A stretch of 11,249 nucleotides of DNA from contig DLBG01000076.1 in NCBI GenBank assembly GCA_002494135.1, forward strand, positions 10,018 through 21,266, given 5' to 3'. Both the position numbers and the translations under genes were made by a program. The DNA is from Lachnospiraceae bacterium UBA7027 (GTDB lineage: Bacteria; Bacillota; Clostridia; Lachnospirales; Lachnospiraceae). Under the pieces are notes generated by a model. It saw only the letters and a program-made list of their open reading frames with translations, had not been told where the DNA came from and ran no database searches. Numbering within the stretch: position 1 is the stretch's first letter; every line of letters starts with the position of its first letter. Positions 6,458-11,249 of the stretch are shown one piece after another.

Positions 6458-7540
6458 ATGATCGGGATTATAACTATGCGGAGCTGTTATACGGAAGCAA
6501 AACTGGAACGTTACACATATTTTCGGGAACTGATGAAGGAACAGAGTGTTTCTTCTTTCCTGGATTCTCTGACCGGCCTGATTTCCCGTCAGTATATTTT
6601 TAATTTTATCCATTCCCTGATTGATAACCGTGTTCCTTTTACCATGGCACTTCTGGATCTGGATAACTTTAAATTCATCAACGATACTTACGGACATAAA
6701 GTCGGTGACGGTGTACTCGAAGGCGTCGCAGCCGATATGATGCGCTACTGTGACGATATCGGTATCGTCGGCAGAATCGGCGGTGACGAATTCCTTTTGG
6801 TCAACTTAAGAGACCTGCAATACGATCAGATTAAGAGTTTCTATCTGCAGATGTATGCCAATTTTAACGTCATGCGTAAAAATATCGACGTCGGAACCTG
6901 TTCGCCGTTTATCACGGGAACGCTCGGCAGTGCCACATTCCCCTATAATGCGGACAATTTCGATGATTTATTCGCGCTCGTTGACAAAACCCTTTACCGG
7001 GGCAAAATCAAAGGCAGAAACTGCTATATCATTTACGTAAAGGAAAAGCATCAGAACATTGAAATTCAGGAATTAAAAGGCCACGGTCTGTATGTTACAT
7101 TCCACGACCTCGCTAAGAAATTCGATTCCTCCGGAGACATTCACGACAAACTGCTCGCGATGTTTGAGATTATGAAAGAGGATTTAAGAATCAGTGAATT
7201 TTATTACATTGATGCAAATTATAATTTAAAGAGCATTCATTCCGATGAAATTATCGCCTGTGTTCCGGATATTGAGAACATCATGACGCATGATTTATAC
7301 AATTCCAACAGTCTAGCCGAATTCAAACAGCTTTCTCCCCTTTTGTACAAAGCACTTGTCGAGCGGGAAATCGAAACGATTATGGTCACTCGCGTGGAAA
7401 TCAGCCATCGGTTTTTCGGCTATCTGATGTGTGCGGAGCCCAGAACACTTCGTATCTGGCAGGAGGATGAATTCGCGGTACTGTTCTTCATAAGCCGCCT
7501 TGTGGCCGGTTATCTGTACGGCGAAGGACAGACTCTGTAA
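6458..7540 (+). CDS. Diguanylate cyclase: GGDEF domain with C-terminal putative GAF-like domain (360 aa)
   Basis: Makes cyclic di-GMP from two GTP. The GGDEF domain spans about 35-193: DSLTGL (36-41), the metal-binding strand LLDLDNFKFIND (65-76), YGH (78-80), an intact GGDEF at 108-112, and the closing DKTLYRGKIKGRN motif near 176-188. The usual allosteric RxxD site upstream of GGDEF is replaced by DDIG (99-102), so product inhibition at that site is probably lost. No membrane segment precedes the domain, so it is cytosolic. Residues about 205-355 form a second domain that resembles a degenerate GAF sensor, placed after rather than before the cyclase; that assignment is weak. The ribosome binding site is poor. 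An in-frame stop just upstream rules out a longer form; an alternative ATG is at 6476 (Met7). It is divergent from the VTC operon, which does not by itself link them. Confidence 0.9.
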   Translation: MIGIITMRSCYTEAKLERYTYFRELMKEQSVSSFLDSLTGLISRQYIFNFIHSLIDNRVPFTMALLDLDNFKFINDTYGHKVGDGVLEGVAADMMRYCDDIGIVGRIGGDEFLLVNLRDLQYDQIKSFYLQMYANFNVMRKNIDVGTCSPFITGTLGSATFPYNADNFDDLFALVDKTLYRGKIKGRNCYIIYVKEKHQNIEIQELKGHGLYVTFHDLAKKFDSSGDIHDKLLAMFEIMKEDLRISEFYYIDANYNLKSIHSDEIIACVPDIENIMTHDLYNSNSLAEFKQLSPLLYKALVEREIETIMVTRVEISHRFFGYLMCAEPRTLRIWQEDEFAVLFFISRLVAGYLYGEGQTL

Positions 7541-7570
7541 TTCTTCGTTAATAAAACCAATCATTCAAAA

Positions 7571-7604
7571 ATGAAGTCCCTTTCGGTTACGAAAGGGACT
7601 TCAT
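7571..7604 (-). terminator. Intrinsic terminator at the end of the KDG operon, overlapping the CDS end
   Basis: A perfect 15-bp stem (7571-7585 pairing with 7590-7604) closes a 4-base loop (7586-7589). On the minus strand the stem runs into a stretch of T's (rc of 7567-7571) before GAATGA, as for a rho-independent terminator. The loop contains the TAA stop codon (7587-7589) of the GltD-like gene and the 5' arm encodes its last residues, KSLS. It also lies 31 bp past the stop codon of the plus-strand cyclase, but the plus-strand flank (ATATTTG) is a poor U-tract, so it may stop that message only weakly. Confidence 0.85.
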
Positions 7605-8807
7605 ATATTTGTCCATATCTTCTGCAATTTCTTTCGAGTAGCCAACGGCGTGTACCACCGTTTTTGCTCCGGTTACCACATCGCCGGAAGCAAATACACC
7701 CGGCATTGTGGTTTCTCCTTTCTCGTTTGTTGCGAGATTTCCATGGTCGTTTAATTTTAAATCTTTATCCCGGTTTACCAGCTTGTCCTGCGGTATCTGG
7801 GAGATGGCTATGATTACGGAATCCGCCTCAAAAAGCGCGGCCGTATCTTCTTTCAGCTGCAGTTTTCCGTCCTCGTCTCTGTATGTATCACAGAATACAG
7901 GTCCCTCATCGGTAATCCTGATCGGTGCTTTATTATACATAAAATTCACACCGTCAATCGTAGCATATCCGGACTCCTCCTTGGAGGCGGATAAATGATC
8001 GTCCCTGGAAATCACCGTTACAAAGCGGGATCCGTGACGAATGGCTGTACGGGCCGCATCCATGGCGGCATTTCCTGCACCGATTACCGCCACCTTATCT
8101 CCGAGATCGTATACATCCGGATTGTTCAGATAGTTGATGGCATACTGCACATTTCCGAACGTTTCTCCCGGAATATTCAGGCGTTTCGGTCTCCAGGCAC
8201 CGGTTCCGATGAAGACGGATTTATAACCGTCATCCAAAAGATCCTGAATGCTGACACTTCCTCCCACACCGAAATTGGGGCGGAAAAGAATGCCCATTCG
8301 TTTCATTTTTTCATAATAACGATCCAGATTAGACTTCGGAAGTCTGAACTCCGGTATTCCGTAACGCATGATTCCGCCTATTTTATCTCTTGTTTCAAAG
8401 ACGGTAATCTTATAACCTTTCTGTGCCAGAAGAATGGCGATGGTAATGCCCGCAGGACCCGCACCGATAACCGCTACCTTCATATTGTTTGAAGGAAGTT
8501 TCTTCTCTTCCAGTCTTTCAAAACAGGAATCGGAAATATAATTCTCGATTGCGGAAATATGTATGGGTGCTTCTTTGATTCCGCGCACACAATGCCCTTC
8601 GCACTGTTTTTCATGATTGCAGACCAGGGAGCAGATCATGGAAAGCGGGTTGTTCTCATAAAGCATTTCTGCGGCATTGAGCGTATCGCCCTCTTTGAGC
8701 ATTCGAATCATGTCCGGAATTCTGGTATGAATGGGGCAGCCTTCCACACAGCGCGGATTCTTACACTGAAGACATCTGTTCGCTTCTTCCAAAACATGTA
8801 CTGACAT
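7587..8807 (-). CDS. gltD: GltD-like NAD(P)-dependent flavoprotein oxidoreductase (406 aa)
   Basis: Glutamate synthase small-subunit family. The N-terminal Fe-S domain (about 1-100) has two cysteine sets: C12, C15, C20, C24 (CLQC...C...CP) and C59, C63, C69, C73 (CSLVC...C...CVRG). The FAD-binding Rossmann motif GAGPAG is at 115-120, the NAD(P)-binding motif GAGNAA at 243-248, and the C-terminal FAD motif ASGDVVTGAKTVVHAVG at 373-389. At 406 residues it is shorter than typical GltD (about 470). No large GOGAT subunit is nearby, so a glutamate synthase role is not supported by context. Members of this family also serve as electron-transfer subunits (for example NfnB-type) or free oxidoreductases. 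The start ATG follows the kdgK stop by 9 bp, with AGGG upstream, so it is the last gene of the KDG operon. Its stop lies inside the terminator loop. The link to sugar acid metabolism is unexplained. Confidence 0.85.
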   Translation of the reverse strand: MSVHVLEEANRCLQCKNPRCVEGCPIHTRIPDMIRMLKEGDTLNAAEMLYENNPLSMICSLVCNHEKQCEGHCVRGIKEAPIHISAIENYISDSCFERLEEKKLPSNNMKVAVIGAGPAGITIAILLAQKGYKITVFETRDKIGGIMRYGIPEFRLPKSNLDRYYEKMKRMGILFRPNFGVGGSVSIQDLLDDGYKSVFIGTGAWRPKRLNIPGETFGNVQYAINYLNNPDVYDLGDKVAVIGAGNAAMDAARTAIRHGSRFVTVISRDDHLSASKEESGYATIDGVNFMYNKAPIRITDEGPVFCDTYRDEDGKLQLKEDTAALFEADSVIIAISQIPQDKLVNRDKDLKLNDHGNLATNEKGETTMPGVFASGDVVTGAKTVVHAVGYSKEIAEDMDKYMKSLS

Positions 8808-8816
8808 AATTCAACC

Positions 8817-9842
8817 CTATCTCTGAACTCTACCGGATGCATCTCCGCCTGCAAGTTTCTTTACTTCATCAACGGAAACCATGTTAAAGTCTCCCTCGAT
8901 GGAATGCTTTAAGCAGCTTGCCGCTACGGCAAATTCGATGGTACTCTGAGGATCGTAATTGTTAACGGAAGCGTAGATCAAACCGCCGCCGAAGGAATCG
9001 CCGCCGCCTACACGGTCTACGATATGCATCTTATACGTCTTGGAGAAATATGCTTCGTTTTCCGTATAAAGCATTGCGGACCAGTTGTTGTCATTTGCGG
9101 AAAGGGACTCTCTTAAAGTAATGGCAACCTTGGAGAAGTGGAAGGTATCTGCCAGCTTCTTTGCAACTTCGATGTAACCTTCCTTGTTAACCTTACCGGT
9201 GGTTACGTCGGTATCGCTTGCCTTGATTCCGAATACGTCGCTTGCATCCTCTTCGTTTGCAATGCAGACATCCACATACTGGCAAAGTTCGGTCATGACC
9301 TGTCCTGCCTTCTCTTTGCTCCAGAGTTTGTTACGATAATTCAAATCGCAGCTTACGGTAATATTTCTTTCCTTTGCGGCCTTGCATGCTTCCACACAGA
9401 TTTTTGCCACATTGTCGCCAAGTGCCGGAGTGATACCGGTAAAATGGAACCATTCCACACCTTCAAAAATCTTATTCCAGTCGAAATCTTCCGTCGTTGC
9501 GGTTGCAATGGAAGATCCTGCACGGTCGTAAATAACCTTGGAAGGTCTCTGGCTTGCGCCTTTTTCAAGGTAATAAATTCCGACTCTGTCACCGCCGCGG
9601 GCAATAAAGGATGTATCTACGCCGAAACGTCTTAAGGAATTTACGCCTGCCTGTCCGATTTCATGTTTGGGCAGCTTCGTAACAAAAGCCGCATCCAAAC
9701 CGTAATTTGCCAAAGATACCGCAACGTTGGCTTCACCGCCGCCGTAAGTTGCGCCGTATTTCTCCGCCTGAACGAAACGATAATATCCTTCCGGAGCAAG
9801 ACGAAGCATAATCTCACCGAATGTAACAATTTTTCCTGCCAT
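8817..9842 (-). CDS. kdgK: 2-keto-3-deoxygluconate kinase, PfkB family (341 aa)
   Basis: Phosphorylates 2-keto-3-deoxygluconate with ATP to KDPG, the substrate of the aldolase encoded just upstream. Family features: FGEIMLRLAP at 8-17; the substrate-binding glycine motif YGGGEANVA at 33-41; CDLNYR at 165-170; NEEDA at 196-200; and the PfkB signature DRVGGGDSFGGG at 276-287 with catalytic base Asp282 and the GGGD anion hole. Length matches the family (about 310-345). The start is supported by GAGAGG 9 bases upstream. It lies 59 bp after eda and 9 bp before the GltD-like gene in the same operon. A ribokinase-like sugar kinase for another keto-acid is possible, but the aldolase neighbour favours KdgK. 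Cytoplasmic. Confidence 0.9.
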   Translation of the reverse strand: MAGKIVTFGEIMLRLAPEGYYRFVQAEKYGATYGGGEANVAVSLANYGLDAAFVTKLPKHEIGQAGVNSLRRFGVDTSFIARGGDRVGIYYLEKGASQRPSKVIYDRAGSSIATATTEDFDWNKIFEGVEWFHFTGITPALGDNVAKICVEACKAAKERNITVSCDLNYRNKLWSKEKAGQVMTELCQYVDVCIANEEDASDVFGIKASDTDVTTGKVNKEGYIEVAKKLADTFHFSKVAITLRESLSANDNNWSAMLYTENEAYFSKTYKMHIVDRVGGGDSFGGGLIYASVNNYDPQSTIEFAVAASCLKHSIEGDFNMVSVDEVKKLAGGDASGRVQR

Positions 9843-9901
9843 AATTTTAACCTCTCTGTTTTCTTTACTGGTTTTTTGCGCTTACCAAATTTCTATTTCT
9901 T

Positions 9902-10864
9902 TTATTTGTTTACAAGATGAACTGCGAATCCGCCGATTTCTCCTTCGAGATATACAACCGACATTCTTCCGTCTGCGTCGTATTTAGCGGTTTCCATATT
10001 GAAGGTATAACCTCTTCTTCCGAGATGATATACCGCTCTGTCCACATTGGTGGTGGAAATTGCAATATGTCCGTGTGCTCCGAGGTAAGGAGTCTTCATC
10101 ACTTCAATTAAGCTTCCCGCAAAAATCGAGCTGTTTCCAACCTTCTTCTCCGCTCCGAGTAAGTCGCAGAAACTGTCGGCAACACTGCCTGCCTCGTTTT
10201 CATCCGCTGCATTGATTCCGATATGCTTAATGCTGAAGTTAAGCATGGTATCAACCGCCTCTTTTGTCATGGCCTCAATCTGATCGAAAGCACCGGCTTT
10301 GATCAAATCGGATTTTACCATCCAGGTTCCGCCGCAGGCGATAATCTTCTTAAATCCTAAATACTCATTGATATTCTTTGCGCTGATTCCGCCGGTAGGC
10401 ATAAACTTCATCTGTGTATACGGTGCGCTCATGGCTTTGATCATGGGAAGTCCGCCCGCTGCTTCCGCAGGGAAGAATTTCACCACTTCGAGTCCGCATG
10501 CAATTGCCTGCTCCACATCCGAAGGATTTGCACATCCGGGTGTCACGGGGATATTTTTTGAAACGCAGTATTTTACCACTTCGGGATTCAGTCCGGGACT
10601 TACGATGAATTTCGCGCCTGCTCCGACAGCACGGTCAACCTGCTCGGTGGTGAGCACGGTGCCTGCTCCGACTAACATTTCGGGAAACTCACTTGCCATA
10701 ATCCGGATTGCTTCTTCCGCGGCTGCGGTACGGAACGTTACTTCCGCACAGGGAAGTCCGCCCTTAATCAAAGCTTCCGCAAGAGGCTTGGCATCCTTTG
10801 CATCATCTAAGGCAATTACCGGTACAATACCGATACGATAAATCTGTTCTAAAATCTCGTTCAT
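9902..10864 (-). CDS. eda: KDPG/KHG aldolase with a C-terminal VOC (glyoxalase-like) domain (320 aa)
   Basis: Residues 1-205 are a complete class I KDPG aldolase: EVTFRT (41-46) with Glu41, VGAGTV (65-70), FIVSPG (86-91), TPGCANP (108-114), Schiff-base Lys129 in VKFFPAE (128-134), and PTGGI (156-160). It cleaves KDPG to pyruvate and glyceraldehyde-3-phosphate, and often 4-hydroxy-2-oxoglutarate as well. Typical Eda ends near 210. Here a further ~110 residues (211-320) look like a vicinal-oxygen-chelate domain: HIGIN at 214, SLIEVMK at 251-257, GHIAI at 265-269, and a final GGFAVHLV strand. By position His214, Glu254, His266 and His316 fall where VOC metal ligands sit. The added activity is unknown. 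The start is supported by AGGAG upstream; the upstream dehydrogenase gene ends 24 bp before it. Operon with the SDR and kdgK. Cytoplasmic. Confidence 0.9.
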   Translation of the reverse strand: MNEILEQIYRIGIVPVIALDDAKDAKPLAEALIKGGLPCAEVTFRTAAAEEAIRIMASEFPEMLVGAGTVLTTEQVDRAVGAGAKFIVSPGLNPEVVKYCVSKNIPVTPGCANPSDVEQAIACGLEVVKFFPAEAAGGLPMIKAMSAPYTQMKFMPTGGISAKNINEYLGFKKIIACGGTWMVKSDLIKAGAFDQIEAMTKEAVDTMLNFSIKHIGINAADENEAGSVADSFCDLLGAEKKVGNSSIFAGSLIEVMKTPYLGAHGHIAISTTNVDRAVYHLGRRGYTFNMETAKYDADGRMSVVYLEGEIGGFAVHLVNK

Positions 10865-10888
10865 TTCTCTTCTTCTCCTTTACCGCTG

Positions 10889-11249
10889 TTAAGGCTGTTT
10901 TCCGATATATGCCAAAATTCCGCCGTCCACATAGAGGATGTGTCCGTTTACAAAGTTCGAAGCATCGCTTGCTAAGAACAAAGCCGGTCCCTGTAAATCT
11001 TCTGCGGTTCCCCATCTTGCAGCGGGTGTTTTTGCAATAATAAAACTGTCAAACGGATGTCTGGAACCGTCAGCCTGACGCTCTCTGAGCGGTGCGGTCT
11101 GAGGAGTTGCGATGTAGCCCGGTCCGATACCGTTGCACTGAATATTGTACTCACCGTATTCGGAGCAGATATTACGGGTTAACATCTTAAGTCCGCCCTT
11201 GGCAGCCGCATATGCACTTACGGTTTCACGTCCGAGCTCGCTCATCATG
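10889..11249 (-). CDS. SDR family sugar-acid dehydrogenase (gluconate 5-dehydrogenase / KduD type), C-terminal part
   Basis: Only the last ~120 codons are in the window; the 5' end, with the Rossmann motif, lies past the right edge. The visible part carries the short-chain dehydrogenase active site, Tyr and Lys in SAYAAAKGG, then the conserved NGIGPGYIATP segment, the PAARWGTAEDL helix, and the closing NGHILYVDGGILAYIGKQP. This last stretch resembles gluconate 5-dehydrogenases, while the downstream eda and kdgK suggest the related 2-keto-3-deoxygluconate 5-dehydrogenase KduD, which converts 2,5-diketo-3-deoxygluconate to KDG in pectin or hexuronate breakdown. The sequence alone does not settle which. 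Uses NAD(P)H. The in-window ATGs at 11243-11248 are internal, since the frame is open to the edge and the full enzyme needs about 150 more residues. Stop TAA at 10889-10891, 24 bp before the eda start. Confidence 0.88.
   Translation of the reverse strand, partial: MMSELGRETVSAYAAAKGGLKMLTRNICSEYGEYNIQCNGIGPGYIATPQTAPLRERQADGSRHPFDSFIIAKTPAARWGTAEDLQGPALFLASDASNFVNGHILYVDGGILAYIGKQP

Noticed and set aside
9843..9901. cre (CcpA) operator between eda and kdgK
   Set aside because: A segment with AAGCGC looked suggestive, but it does not fit the cre consensus at the central CG and flanking positions.
10299..10841. Long open frame on the plus strand opposite eda (also 7995-8492 and 9138-9635)
   Set aside because: These lie entirely antisense to well-supported enzymes, have no matching motifs and no convincing ribosome binding site; they reflect codon bias of the real genes.

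Overview
The window looks like chromosome of a low-to-mid GC Clostridia member, most likely Lachnospiraceae. This is inferred from the gene families: a KDPG aldolase with an extra C-terminal domain, a KdgK with the GGGDSFGGG signature, a VTC + DUF4956 pair, a rhodanese-TtcA fusion, and long repeat-rich proteins without signal peptides. Ribosome binding sites of AGGAGG type also fit. No rRNA, tRNA, phage, IS or CRISPR signature was seen. Genes fill almost everything; the longest gap is 186 bp (6272-6457).

Left part (1-4840, all minus strand): a 17-18 bp tandem repeat array at the window edge overlaps the stop codon of a 982-residue repeat protein of unknown function (60-3008). Then comes a rhodanese/TtcA-type tRNA thiolation protein (3150-4292) with its own sigma-A-like promoter. 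Next is a 120-residue exported or membrane-anchored protein of unknown function (4378-4740). The giant protein and the small exported protein share the same unusual promoter block: helically phased TGTTGGA direct repeats at a fixed distance from a TAASAT -10. They are probably one co-regulated unit split by ttcA. This is the most unusual signal in the window.

Middle part (4863-7540): a VTC-domain protein and a DUF4956 membrane protein form a two-gene minus-strand operon with a 2 bp gap. They are divergent from a plus-strand diguanylate cyclase that has an intact GGDEF motif, no RxxD inhibition site and a C-terminal putative GAF-like domain.

Right part (7571-11249, minus strand): a hexuronate/ketodeoxygluconate operon reads SDR dehydrogenase (5' end outside the window) -> eda (with a VOC-like C-terminal fusion) -> kdgK -> GltD-like flavoprotein. 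It ends at a strong hairpin terminator whose loop holds the last gene's stop codon. The SDR probably makes or interconverts the keto-sugar acid, KdgK phosphorylates 2-keto-3-deoxygluconate to KDPG, and Eda cleaves KDPG to pyruvate and glyceraldehyde-3-phosphate. Why a GltD-like oxidoreductase ends the operon is unclear.
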